Source: Dichomitus squalens LYAD-421 SS1 (Eukaryota > Basidiomycota > Agaricomycetes > Polyporales > Polyporaceae). From it: a DNA stretch of 64,000 nt. The stretch covers positions 975,469-1,039,468 of the forward strand of contig NW_006766891.1 in assembly GCF_000275845.1 (NCBI RefSeq). Direction: 5' to 3'. The position numbers and the translations under genes are program-made. The notes beneath the pieces were generated by a model. The model worked only from the letters and a program-made list of their open reading frames with translations, had not been told where the DNA came from and did no database searches. This document shows, one piece after another, positions 46,507-58,233 of the stretch (its first letter is position 1; each line of letters starts with the position of its first letter).

Positions 46507-48073
46507 TCATGAAGAACTCGACGAGGAGTCGTCGACCACCCTGCTCGGCGGTCTCGTCGGCGGCCTGCTCGACCCCGCGCGCGACGTAGCCCTCGAGCGC
46601 GACCGCCGCCGCACCCGCTCCTCCTCTTCGCGCTCGCGAGCCTCCTGCTCCCGAATCTCCGCCTCCGTCATCGGGTACCGCCTTACGCACTTGAGTTCGA
46701 ACGTGCACGGCAGGTGGTCCCCGCACACGTCGCGCACGAACCGCTCGTCGTCCACGATCCCGCCAAACATCGTGTCCTGCCCGAGCCAGTCGCACCGCAG
46801 CAGCGTCTGCTGCAGCCGGCCCCCGGGCACGCCGTGCGCCGTCGAGCGGTTGTGGTAGAACGACTCGCTCAGCAGCCGCCGCTGCTGCCGCGACGCGTTG
46901 TCGTACTGCTGCTGAGAGAGCCGCGTGTACATGGACGTGTGCACCGCCTCGATCACGTCCCCGCACGTCACCCCGACCTCGGGACTCGTCGCGGGAACGT
47001 CGATCGACCACGGGAACGCGCGCGAGATGAGCCGGAGCGACTTAACGCGTGGCCACGTCGCGGGGGCGTTCCGCCCGTTGTACCACGAGCGGCCGGGGCG
47101 GTCGGACGAGCGCTGGCAGTTCCCCGTGGGGAAGAGCATGTTCCACTTCAGGTAGTCGCGGTCGAGCGCGTCGTTCGGGGGCAGGATGAGCGGGTTAACC
47201 TCGATTTTGGCTTTCATGCGGTGCACCAGCATCGTGCTCAGGACCGGGCCGTCTAGGGTTGATTAGGGAGCGCAAGCGCTGGTTAGCGTGGAGGCGCTGA
47301 GAAGCTCAGAGGTTGGACGCACAATCATCGCCCTCCGCGAACTTCACGAATTCCGCCTGGTCCCATGGCTGCTTTTCTTTGGGATTCGGGAAGCGATTGT
47401 CTCTGGAATGCTGAGGCTGCATCGGCACAGCGCCAGGCATAGGCGCGTTAGGGGCAGCGGGCGTGAAGGGGTACCCAGCGGGCATGGCGCCTGGTATACC
47501 GCCCATACCACCCATCCCGCCCATCATCCCAGGTGGCATTCCCATAGGCATATACGGCGTAGCAAACGGCGGCATCCCCCCTTGCATGCCGCCCGGCATT
47601 CCCATGCCCATCCCCATCGGGTACATGGGTGGGGGCATCCCCCCGGGCGGCAGCGGCTGTTGGAAGGTGCTATAGCCCGTCTGCGTGCCAGCGCCCATGT
47701 AAGGTGTAGTCGGGGGTTGACCGGGGCGCGCGAAGGGTGTGTGACCTCCCGCCGTGCTCCCGGGGATCCCGCCGGGGTTCGGGAACCCGGTATAGTCCAT
47801 GGAGAAGCCCTGGTTGGGTTGGACCAGGGGCGTCGCCCCGCCCGGAAGCGTGACGGGCGGGATGAAGTAGGAGCCGGGTATGGTGCCGGGCATGAAGCCT
47901 GCAGAGACGTATGGCGACTGCGCGGGGAAACCGGTGGGCTGCTGAGCCCACGCTGGAGTCTGTCCTGGGTGGCCTGGGGTGCCTGGAGGGATCACGTTTG
48001 GGGGAGGATTAAGAGGGGAGCCGCTACCGCCGCCGGGGGATGGGTATGGTGGGACGACGGGTGTGAACTGCAT
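46507..48073 (-). CDS. DUF6699 domain protein with Pro/Gly-rich N-terminus
   Basis: Two exons, 48073-47323 and 47252-46507, give 498 residues. The first 250 residues are low complexity, rich in Pro, Gly and Met (MGMGMGMPGGMQGGMPPFAT, GMMGGMGGMGGIPG). The junction T|AC rebuilds EGDDYGPVLSTMLVHRMKAK, the start of a DUF6699 domain of unknown function, which goes on with YLKWNMLFPTG, FPWSIDVPA and VGVTCGDVIEAVHTSM. The C-terminus is an Arg/Glu/Ser-rich stretch ending in a run of Ser. DUF6699 proteins are abundant in Agaricomycetes without known role. A second member lies divergently at 49281. Confidence 0.82.
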
Positions 48074-49280
48074 GTTCGGCGCGTCGGTTGTGGGTTATCT
48101 ATGACTCGCACAGCAGCGTCCTGCGTTCCGCAAGGGACAGTTGCGATGTGAGACGAGGACCACAAAGCAATGCGTGGAGGGGCGGGATTGGAAAGTCAAG
48201 AGCCGTAACTTACCTTTTGTGACCACACCGGAAGCACAGCCAACTTCTTGAGCAAATGCGATGACTCGAACTCTGTGCCGTCCACGAGATGTCCACGAGT
48301 CGCTGAGGTGTCCTTCCCTATTCTCTCTGGTCAGGTAATGCAGCGATGGTTTCACGATCGCAACGCACCTGGGAGCTGGGTCCGAGAGTGATGACTCCGC
48401 AAAGATAAGATGCTTCGGTTCACGAGGGCTTCGTGGCTGATTCAAGCTCGTGCGGGACCGGCGAGATCTGTGAAGAGCTCACTGGGGGGTGAGGTGGATA
48501 GTTTTATTGAGAGATGGGGCGCTGAAGGAGAACCGGAACGGGGAGTAGGGTGCAGGGTATTACTACTGATTGTCAGCGATGTCCACGGTGATGGCTCCGA
48601 TACCGGTCGTAATCAGGCGGGATGAACGGGCTGCATAAATTGCAATCCACAGGCAAGGCGTTGGGGCACGGTATCAGAGTTGGTCGACGTCGCCGCCGAC
48701 GACACACGGAACCGCGATACAGTCGCCTCCCCCCGAGTATGTACTATGTAGGCATGGGCGGAGATTCCGTCTGCGCGTCGACTAACGCGTTATCGTTGGC
48801 CCAATGTACTCTTATTCAAGCGGCGTTATAACTTCCTCAATTATGTCTCCTCAGGCCTCGGAGTCATGCCTGCAGCAACGGACGATGTCTCTCTCGCCAT
48901 CGACGTCGATGTGACCTCCGCAGCATCGGGGTGTCCACTATCCGTGTTCCGCGATATACTCGTGGCTAGATTCCCTTTGTTCTGTCAAAGCCAACGTGTT
49001 CAACGCGTTGAAGACACAGGATGATCTCATCTGATATCGAGGCGCCTGGCAAATTGCCCCGTGCCCCATCCCATTTACCTCACCTTGCCTCCGTCTTCCT
49101 GAACTTTCCTACATCGCCCGTTCCGATTTTTTGACTCGCAATTCCGTCTTATAAGACCGCCTCTGTGTTTGACTAGGACAGCCATCGACTCCGACCCTCT
49201 ACCAGCACCTGCTACACCTCTCTGCGATCAACGATCGAGATCGTAATCATACACACCCATACCACTGAACCGCCGGAGCC
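48074..49280. other. divergent promoter region between two DUF6699 genes
   Basis: No supported gene. The right end before 49281 is pyrimidine-rich, as expected for a leader. Confidence 0.45.
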
Positions 49281-50195
49281 ATGGCAGACACAATCGGCAA
49301 GTGGGCACCAGGCAGCTGCTGTACGTTCCGACGCACTTTCGTCTTCAGGAAGCGGGCTACAATTTGCATCTCCTTGGCCGTTCCGCATCTCTTCCAGACG
49401 GTCCCGTCCTAACCCAGACGGACCTATACCTGCTCGGAACCGAACTCGAGCTGAACCCTATCCTCGCGAACACGAGCGAGTCCTTCCAACTAATCTTCAA
49501 CCTCTCCACTGGTGCGTCTCGGTCTCTTTTTGCATGCATGCCTCATCCCGAATTGCCCATTCCCTCCGTGCACCCTCTAAGGCCAGACCGGCGGCTACAA
49601 CCATGAAGCGCGCGACCGCGATACACCCTTCACCGCCAAGGAGGAGCCCGCAACGATGCCCCGCGTAGAAGAGCTCATCATCATCACCGAGCTCAGCCCA
49701 TGGTGCACGATCATCAAGAACCCGCAAGGCGTTACCCTTGGCGATATCTGCGGAACCCTCTTCAAAGAGTGCGTGCCCCGTACCTGCCCTAACGCGCGTA
49801 GCGCCGTCTCCGATAATGTCGGCTTCGGAGTCCTGACAAGATCCCTTGCAGGTACGGCGAGAAGATGGTCACAGAGAAGGAGTTCGAGTCGCTCCCCGCA
49901 CGTCTCCAAGAACAAGTCCGGCGATACGCCTCGTCAGCCGGAAACGCGGGTTGGCAGCAGTACTACTCTCCTCAGGTCGCCCCGACCCAGTTCAGGCGAG
50001 TCGGTGAGTCTGCACCCCATTCCCACCTAGTTGCAATGAACTTAGGCGCTGATTATCCACTGTTGTGTCGGTTGGGCAGATTGGCTGCGCGAGCGGGTAT
50101 TCTTCGACAAGCTCTCCCGGAAGGACAGCTACGCCAAGGCGCGCCTCGGGTTCTCTGCGCCCAACATCTTCGTCCTGTCCCTCTCTAACTACTGA
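49281..50195 (+). CDS. DUF6699 domain protein, short form
   Basis: Five exons, 49281-49320, 49398-49511, 49582-49768, 49852-50003 and 50080-50195, give 202 residues. The protein starts MADTIGKWAPGSCYGPVLTQ, so the DUF6699 domain begins almost at the N-terminus. It continues with LYLLGTELELNPILA, PRVEELIIITELSPWCTIIK and GVTLGDICGTLFKEYGEKMV, ending with ARLGFSAPNIFVLSLSNY. The first intron interrupts the Tyr codon of YGPVL exactly as in the gene at 46507-48073 (T|AC GGxCC), which supports common descent. No signal peptide or membrane segment. Function unknown. Confidence 0.8.
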
Positions 50196-50664
50196 GCCTG
50201 AGTCACGACCGCCTGCATGGACACTACAGTTATTCCCTCATTTACGTTTACGCTTGCGTTCCCGCCTGCACGCATGATCTGGAGTCCCGCTGCCCGTCCC
50301 TCTACACATTCGATACCTGTGCTCTGTCTCTCTCTCGTGTACATTGCGATCTGTGATCTCGAGCTATGCTGTACTACCTTTGTACCTTGATATCCGCCCC
50401 TTCTCTCTTGGTCTCTCTTTGTGTGCGCTAGTCATCGCTGAGTATACACTGCTATGTCAGATCCAAACACACGACGTGGGGCGCCAGAAGCCATCAAACT
50501 ACATAAATCAATGTCCTGAACGTCCATAGTCCTCTTCGAGACGACGGCCCATAACAGCATACAAGTACAAGCGGCACAAACGTACATAAACCTTCTCAAC
50601 ATCGTCAAGGCGACAACATATCACCGTCCTCGGCCAAAGCTCGCACACCCTCCTCAACAGCCCC
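50196..50664. other. convergent 3' intergenic region
   Basis: This lies between the DUF6699 short form and cerato-platanin copy 3. Nothing recognised. Confidence 0.45.
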
Positions 50665-51212
50665 TCACCCATGGTGCGCGCTGGGCGGCAACGACTTCGA
50701 CCCCGCCTGCTCGCACGACGTCACGTCCACCTGCATCACCTGCGCGACCACGCTCCCCACGTCCTGCGCGAGCCGCGCCCCGACGAGGCTCTGCATCGCC
50801 TCGAGCGAGATGTCGAACCCCACCGGCGCGGTGTCGACCGCGAGCACGTTGACCGTCATGTTGTTGAACGTGAGCGCCCAGCACGTCCCGCAGTTGACCG
50901 AGTTGAAGCCCTCGACGGCGAACACGCCGCCGATGTTCGGGAAGCCGGATGCCTGCCCGAGCGTCGTCCAGCCGTCTGTTGGCGGGGGTGAGGGGGTGGG
51001 TCAGCGGCGGCGGGACGCTGGAGAGGGGGGACGTGCTACGCACTGCGCGTGATGAGCCCGTTTTGGCCGTCGGAGCAGGCAACGTCGTCGAAAGAGTTGC
51101 TGCTGTCGTCGTAGAACTGGTTGAAGGTCACGTTCTTGGAGATCATCGTCTGCGCGAGCGCCGCAGGGAGCACGAGCGCGAGCAGAGAGGCGGCAAGAAC
51201 GGAGGAGCGCAT
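50665..51212 (-). CDS. Cerato-platanin family secreted protein, copy 3
   Basis: Two exons, 51212-51044 and 50975-50665, give 159 residues. It has a signal peptide (MRSSVLAASLLALVLPAALA), then KNVTFNQFYDDSSNSFDDV and CSDGQNGLITR. The second exon starts NGWTTLGQASGFPNIGGVFA and carries CGTCWALTFNNMTVNVLAVD, ending VDVTSCEQAGSKSLPPSAHH. The four conserved cysteines are present. Copy 4 at 52667 is its closest relative: the C-terminal VDVTSCEQAGSKSLPP is identical and the upstream DNA aligns for several hundred nucleotides. Likely a cell-surface or secreted chitin-interacting protein by family. Confidence 0.91.
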
Positions 51213-51321
51213 CGTGAAGGCCGAGTGCGACAAGAGCATAGGGGAGCCTCGAAGACACTGAGCGACAGATGCAGGCGAGCAGCTCTGGAGCCTGGAGATC
51301 CAGGCGCGAACTCGTCGCGGC

Positions 51322-51327
51322 TTATAT
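51322..51327 (-). promoter_or_regulatory. TATA-like box of cerato-platanin copy 3
   Basis: TATAAG on the minus strand about 110 nt before the ATG. Confidence 0.5.
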
Positions 51328-51892
51328 GTCCGCGGACGCAGGAGAAGGTAGAGAGAAGCCAGGTACCAAGACCTACAGAGCAAGTTCCACAACAGAAGAT
51401 GGACGGCGCTGAGAAGTCCGCTGTAAGTCACGACCATAGCCGTCGGTGGTAGCTTTACGTTGCGTGAGTTTGAGGCATGCGCACGAACGTCGCCGGCATG
51501 CTCTACAGAAGTCAGCGCTGGTCAGCGAAGCCGTTCATGATGCTTCGCGTAGTGTTCGAGCGGGCCACACTTAGACAGAAGGCTTCCGAGCGGGCTTCAG
51601 ATGCTCCGAGCTGGAACCGAGACGCATGTACCGTAGCCTCATGCCACCTGTGAGTACTATGAGTGATGTACATCAACGCTCATCGTAGACACGAAGAGAC
51701 TGACCATCATGGTATCCATACCACAAGACGATGTACCTTCTATGCCAGCCCCTGGCGAGAAAAGATCTGACGGGTTCTGTTACTCCTCGTTCACATGGGA
51801 CCTTGTGAGAGAGACGGAGAGGTCCGTAGTGTGCGAGAGGCCGCTGGAAGTCACTGGTCAGGTCATCTGAGTCAAACTTACGTGAATGATTT

Positions 51893-51984
51893 GTGGACGG
51901 TCTCGAGGCATGAGGCAGTAAGTCGGAGGGTTAACGAGCTCTGCAACCCTCCGACTTACTGCCTCATGCCTCGAGACCGTCCAC
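51893..51984. repeat. Perfect 40-bp inverted repeat (hairpin)
   Basis: Arms at 51893-51932 and 51945-51984 are exact reverse complements over 40 nt, separated by a 12-nt loop containing GAGCTC. No AT-rich tract, terminator-like tail or coding frame is associated. A perfect palindrome of this size is uncommon in unconstrained DNA, so it is recent or an artefact. Confidence 0.9.
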
Positions 51985-52666
51985 GATGATGACTTCCGCA
52001 CTGTGAGCTGCTAGTAATTGTTGAGTAAGCGACTTCGAGGTGATGGTGAACGGCAAGGATCCGTGTAAGCCGAAGCGCTCAAGCTCAGCAGCGTACAAGT
52101 AGTAGATTCCGACTAATATTAGCCAGGTTCGACGGGTCTTATAAAACCTCGGCAGATGGGGCGGCCATGCAAGAGGCAGCCCGTGATCAACATCCGCAAA
52201 CCGGTTCGATAACGGAGCACACAGCATATGATTGCGATGCCTAGCTTGTGGACTCGAGCCTGGGCAAAGAGGACAATCCGACGCCTCGTAGCGGCTAGTT
52301 GGAGAACCAGGACGTAGCCCCGAGGGGATTGACACATATAGCTTGTACCGCTCTCTCAGAGGGTCATCACTATTGAGCAGCGCGAGGTTGTTCATAGGGG
52401 CATCTCCCTGACGAGTAGGTCCTTAGTTGCGGGTCTGGCTTCTGAACAGCGTGAATACCGATATCTAAGATGGGATCGGCATGAGAGGGATGAGTACACG
52501 GAAGTTAAGGCACGCGAAGAGGACACCGTGAAGCATTGTACAGCGTGACATCAACAGGTTCATCATGTGGAGACTCCTCCTCCTACAGCTTACAACTACA
52601 ATTGTACACCGGGCACGTAGGTCTGCGCATGCATGACAAGCTAGCTTCGTCTACCTCAGCGGCCTC

Positions 52667-53253
52667 TCACCCATGATGCGCAGTCGGCTGCAGAGTCGGC
52701 GGCAACGACTTCGACCCCGCCTGCTCGCACGACGTCACGTCCACCTGTTTCGCGTTCACGAGCACCCGCCCCAAGTCCTCCGCATTACCACCCGTCAGCT
52801 TGTTCATCGCCTTCAGTGAGATGTCGAACCCCACGGGCGCGGTGTCGATCGCCAGGATGTTGATCTTCAGCACGTTATACGTGAGCTCCCAGCACGACCC
52901 GCAGTTGTCCGAGTCGAAGCCCTCGACGGCGAACACGCCACCGATGTCCGGGAAGCCGTCAGCATCCCCGAGCACCGTCCAGTTGTCTGCAGCGAGGAGT
53001 GTCAGCAATTTGTTGCGCCGGGTCCGCTGCAAACCAGCCTGATCATCCTAGCTAGGACGTGGGGTGTTCACACGGACACGGACGTACGTTTGTTGATTAG
53101 CCCGTTTGGACCGTCCGAGCAAGCGACGCCTTCAAAGGAATTGTTCATGTCGTCGTAGAATGTGTTGTAGGTCACGTTCTTGATGATGGTCTGCCCGAGC
53201 ACAGGTGGAACTATGAGAGTGAGGAAGGTGGCGGCAGAGGCGAAAGGGCGCAT
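52667..53253 (-). CDS. Cerato-platanin family secreted protein, copy 4
   Basis: Two exons, 53253-53088 and 52986-52667, give 161 residues. It has a signal peptide (MRPFASAATFLTLIVPPVLG), then KNVTYNTFYDDMNNSFEGV and CSDGPNGLINK. After splicing, HNWTVLGDADGFPDIGGVFA and CGSCWELTYNVLKINILAID follow, with C-terminal VDVTSCEQAGSKSLPPTLQP. Relative to copy 3 there is a short insertion (TLQPT) before the final HHG. The two genes lie head to tail about 1.5 kb apart with matching intron positions, so they are a tandem pair. Confidence 0.91.
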
Positions 53254-54483
53254 CGCGATGTCAACTCTCGGAAGATGCAAATAAGAGATGGTCAGCCTTG
53301 GGAGGCACTCAACAGCAGGCTGAGAGGAGCTGGTTGGAACGCTGTGGATCCGATGCGAGTCCGACGAAGCTTTATATAATGGCAGAAGCAGGTTGAGGGA
53401 GAGAAACCTAGTGCCAAGGCTCTGCAGGTTCCACAACGTAAGGCGAGTGTCGTTAGCAACCCCGGCTACAAGCCTGAGATGTGGCCGTCGAATAGGAGGT
53501 TTACGCATGTATCCGGTCACGACGAACGTCACCTACACGCTCTACATAGCTCAGCACTGGTCAGCGAAGCCGTCCGCGAAGTTCGCAGGGTGTCTGAGTG
53601 GTCCACGTTCAGGGAGGAGGACTTCCTAATGGCCTTCGGATGCCCTGAGCTGGAGCCGAGACACATGTCCCGCAACCGCATACTAACGTTGAGTTCAGAT
53701 ATTGATGCTTATTGTGGACATGAAGAGACTTACTTATGCCCAGAAGGCGAAGTAGCTTGTACGCCCGTCCGGCAACAACAGATCTGATGCCATACAATGC
53801 CTTCTTTTACTCCTTGTTCACATGCATAGGACCTGGTGAGATGGAGAGGTCTTCCCTACCTGCGACACGCAGCTTGTCTTCGGTTAGGTCACTTGAGTCG
53901 AACTTACGTGAAGGATTGGAACGACAGCTCTGCTGGAACATCGGTTCAACCATGCAGATGTCAGCCTGCGCTATGTGTAAGCTGCTATATCGTATAACTT
54001 GGGGTCGCCCGCTTAGACGACAGATGTCCTGGAACAATGTAATCTCTGTGCGAGATGGTGGTTGCGAACATAGAGGTAAGGCGCTCAAAACAAGTACTGT
54101 GGCATCTTCGGCTTCGGACTGGTGTTTCCCAAGCGCCCGCACAGTCTTGCCAGTGATCAAAGTCGGTGAACCACCTCAATAACGTAGGATACAGTATAGG
54201 ATTGGGATGCGATTCCCAGCAGCGAGCGGCAGTGCAGTGATATAGCTACAAATGTGCGGCGAGAGAGTGACTAATTACAACGGGAATCCGACGTACACTA
54301 AGTAGTATGTGAGACAAGAGAGGGGTCATGCCTCGTTAAAGTCAATGCCATGTCCGTGCAAAGCGTAGAAGCAATCGTGAACGTAAGAGAAGCACATGTA
54401 CGTGTCCAAAGAAAATCGAAGGGTGAACACACAACACTAGGCTGGGTAAGTAGTCGAGTCCATCATCTGCTCATGCCAAGTCC
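53254..54483. other. intergenic, duplicated cerato-platanin promoter
   Basis: 53254-53920 corresponds to the upstream region of copy 3. The remainder to 54483 is 3' flank of the membrane protein gene, with no supported coding region. Confidence 0.5.
53371..53378 (-). promoter_or_regulatory. TATA box of cerato-platanin copy 4
   Basis: TATATAAA on the minus strand about 120 nt before the ATG. Confidence 0.6.
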
Positions 54484-57400
54484 TCATCGCAGGAACGGGT
54501 TACGCGACCCTCCCGAGCTCCCCGTGTGATGCGGCTGCATCCAGTACGCCCCGCGCTGCGGAGCGTCCTGGGCCTCGTCGCGGAATCCCTGCTGCGACAC
54601 CGTCCGCGCGTACTCCTGCGCCGGGGTCGGCGCGGAGTGCTGCAGAGGGGGATCAGGCACGAGCCAGCTGCTGTACGTCGTCGAGCCCGAGAAGCGCGAG
54701 TGCGGCACGTCGGGAGCGGGCACGTTCCGGATGGGCAGGCGCGGCTCGGGCGCGCGCCGCGGCTGGCCGGTGACTTGCGAGTAGAGCGATTCCTGCGCGA
54801 GCTCATTGTTCACCGGCAGCTTCCGATCCGCCCCCGACCCGCGGCTGCTGGCCTTGTGCGAGTGCCTGTCGTCCGAGTACGAGTGCAGCGAGGGAAGCGG
54901 AGATGGAGAGCGGCTCGAGCCCGCGCGCGAGTACTCGTACGCATCGAGAAGCTTGTCCATCTCCTTGTCGTGCCGGATCTCCGACGCGCGCAGCTTCGCG
55001 ACCTCCCGTTCGTGGTGCTTGTCCTCCGCGAGACGCATCTTCTCGACATGACCGTCGACACGAGCCTCCTCTGCCGCACGCAGCTTCTGGAGGCGGATCT
55101 CGTCCGGGTCCTCAGGGAGCATCCAGCGCCGGCCCTTCTTGTGCCCGAAGAGCCGCTCGCCAAACCGCGCGAGGCGATAGCGCCAGCTACCGGGCCGATT
55201 CAAACCCTTCACTGCGGCGAAGTTGGCGGTCGCCGCTGCGCGGCGCTTGCGGGCACGGCGGCGCCAGCACATGAGGATGACGACGAAGATGAACGCGCAT
55301 CCGAGAGCCATGAGAAGGATCTCCCACCATGCGAGAGGGCGGCGGGTAGTCGTCGTCGTGTTTGTGGACGTAGGAGTGTTGATGCCAGTGATGGAAGGGA
55401 GGGGTGCCGCGGTACCAGACACGGTAGGAACGACGACGAGATCTGAAAGGCAAACACCTAGGCCGGAGATGGTGCTGGGAGTACCGTTGCAGTTCGCGGA
55501 GACGCAAGAACCACCGCGCAAGACTTGGCTGGAGCTTGAGCACGCGAGACAATTGCTTGGTCCAGAACCGGAGCAGCTCGAGCAACTGGCGTCGCAGGAC
55601 TGGCAAGTCGACGATGTCTTGTCGAAGAATTGCGACTGGCTGCACGTAGGCAGGCAGCGACCGTTCGTGAGTACCGGGCGGTCCGAAGGACAGCTCGAGC
55701 ACTGGTTGAAGGAGCTTCCGGAGCACGACGCGCAGTCAGAATGGCAAGTGATGCACTGGCCGGAGGAACTGAACGAGTTGGAGGGGCATGATGCCACACA
55801 CGTCCCGTTAGACGCGAGCTGATTGTTCGCGCAGGTCAAGCAGAAGGTAGCGGAGCCAGCACAAGTGCCGCACGAGGAGTCGCAGGCTACGCAAATTACT
55901 TATCAGCCGTTGTCTATGGCGTACCCGAGCGACAAGCTTACCTGTGCAGGTGACGTTGTCCTTAGGGTCGAGGAACGTGCCAGTAGGACAGCTAGCGACA
56001 CACTTGCCACCCGAGAGGACAGTTCCGGGGAGACAGCCCGTGCATTGGACCTGATCGATCGTCGATGCTACGTTGAAGGAAGAGAACTTGCAGCTGGTGC
56101 AACCTAGAGGACAGGCTGCGAACCGATTCAGATCAGGCAGCATTGGTCCACGGCTGATAAACTCACTAGTGCACTCGTGCTTGTTATTATCCGCAACAAG
56201 GGTGGAGCCATCACAAACGCCATTCCCATCCGTACCGACGCAGTTACCGTTCAAGGTATACTTGCCAGCACCGCAGATTATGCAATCAGACGAATCCGGC
56301 CCAGTACATGTCTGGCAGAGAGGAGAGCAAGGCTCGCAGGCAGTCCCATTGCTGAAACTGCCGTCGGGACATGTAGTGCCCGTAGACGTAGTCGACTGAG
56401 ACGCGAAGCACTGGGTGCGGTCATTAGCATTCTGAGTGAAGCCAGACTTGCAAGTTATGCAGTCCCCGCTGCCGTCAGCGCACTGGGTGCAGCCGAGGCT
56501 GCAGACTACAGTTGATGTCAGTCTCCGAAAAGCCCCGTATTCAACAGCCACGTACCTTCGCAATTCCCATTGTTGTCCAGGAAGAAACCGTCCGCGCATT
56601 TCGCGCAAGCAGTCCCATTGCTCGCAGCCGTCCAGCCGGGATTGCAGGTACATTGCCCGTTACTCCCGCAGACACCGTTCACGCAGTTGCAGGTGGATGG
56701 AAGGTTCTGGATGATAGGCTCAATGCACCTGCCAGTGCCGGTCATGCCATCGTCGCACTTCGCGCAGTCGGCGGGACACGCCTGGCAACTGGGACCAAAG
56801 AAACCAGGAGAGCAGGTCTCGCAGGAGGTACCGTTGAAACCCGTAGGGCAGATACACTGTCCAGAGGCAGAACATACGCCAGCGCCGGAACAGGGGGGCG
56901 AGCAGGCCGACGACTGGATGTCAAGCAGAGCAGAGAGACCAGACGCGCCGGAAGGCAGCTGCGAGACATCGGGCACGCTGTCCCAGAAGATGACTCTATC
57001 TTTGGACGAGCCTGTTGAGATTGCGGCCCAGACGTTGGACGACAATGCCAGAGAGCCGGCGGACAACGAAGTGCTATTCAGAGGCGTGCTTGGGAGCTGG
57101 ACGAAGCTCGCGTCACCGGAGTAGTTTGCCTGGGGAAAGACTGCAACTCCTGGTTGAAGCTCCAAATTCAGAGGAAGGGAGAGATTGGCATCAAAGCCGG
57201 GGGATGATGAAATGGTCGTGCTTGAGGACGTGAGAAGATTGTGGAGTAGGGAGGGATCGGACGTCGAGGTATACTGCCCCGGTAGCAGGAGGATGTCGGT
57301 TGCAGCACCAGACCCAGATAGCACCGCGCCGACTGTGGTCCGTTAGAACGAGCACGCGAAATAGACAGTAAACATCACGCACTAGTGGTATTAGTGTACC

Positions 57401-57553
57401 CTTCGAGGCATTGCCCTGCAACGCAAACTACAGTTGGTGAAGATTGTGCGGCTGCATCATTACTTCAGTAAAGATATTCTAGAGAATGCGGGCAGGATAC
57501 TCACCAAACGATGCGCCGAAAAGGAACGAAGTTATGAAAATGCTCGACAACAT
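54484..57553 (-). CDS. Cysteine-rich single-pass membrane protein (EGF/furin-like repeats)
   Basis: Six exons, 57553-57505, 57415-57383, 57332-56556, 56505-56167, 56115-55942 and 55886-54484, give 924 residues. A signal peptide (MLSSIFITSFLFGASFGQC) leads to an N-terminal domain without Cys repeats. Then come EGF-like units (CSGAGVCSASGQCICPTGF, CVNGVCGSNGQCTCNPGW) and a long series of furin-like CxxCxxCxxxxC units (CHSDCASCSGSSFNQCSSC, CDASCSSCSGSGPSNC). A Thr-rich stalk precedes one membrane helix at about residues 643-665 (WWEILLMALGCAFIFVVILM) and an RRRARKRR stop-transfer. The cytoplasmic tail has a charged helical stretch (EARVDGHVEKMRLAEDKHHE) and a disordered Pro-rich end. No kinase domain. 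The topology resembles a cell-surface receptor or adhesin; ligand unknown. Confidence 0.85.
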
Positions 57554-58233
57554 GTCGAGTCGTCTAGTCGTGGTCGGAGAGAGAGGTGGGAGAACGAGGG
57601 CAAGAGTCGGTGCGCCTCACCTGAAAAGCACGTCGGCTCTTCAGGAGATCCCCATGGTTGCATTGTTGTTCGCTGGAATGGACGGCATCGGGTAGCGGCC
57701 ATAGTTTATTGTCTAAACTTGGTGGGCGCATTGTCCTCGAATAGCCATCAGGCGCCTATAGACAATAAACCGCGAGCGCCTGTCTCGAATTACCGGATGA
57801 CAAGCAATGGTAAACACAGCGCTCTCCGTAAGCGCCTGTGTGTACCTTGTTCTACTACAACAGCTGCGGCCGTGATGTACATACTGCTAAATATATGGGT
57901 GTTGTGATGTAGAGGATGAACGCAAAAATGCAGTATAGCACGTACTTAGTACGGGGATGGTCTTGAGACGTTGCGGCAACGAGCTTCGCGTTGAGAGGTG
58001 GGCTGCCATCTAGCAGAGGACGAGTCGTTTGGATTTAGGTTCTTTATACATATTGGCAGCTTGTCCTGACGAACCTTATCGCTCAGGACGTCATGGTTTT
58101 TTGAAGATAAGCAATGCATACAGTACCCAGAATGACTTTCATGACCTGTCGAGTTGGGAACTCGTTCGACGTCCCGCTCTGATCGATACATACAGTATAA
58201 CTTACTACAACGATACATCTATCCATCCGGCAC
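57554..58233. other. intergenic
   Basis: Promoter of the membrane protein gene and 3' flank of REV1. Nothing else recognised. Confidence 0.45.

Larger units (their letters stand above)
51213..52666. other. intergenic, duplicated upstream region and hairpin
   Basis: 51480-51885 aligns by eye with 53545-53920 (shared ctggtcagcgaagccgt, gagctgga.ccgagac.catgt and gtcaaacttacgtgaa-type blocks). The alignment ends where the perfect hairpin at 51893 begins. A minus-strand open stretch at 51964-52395 has no domain. Confidence 0.55.
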
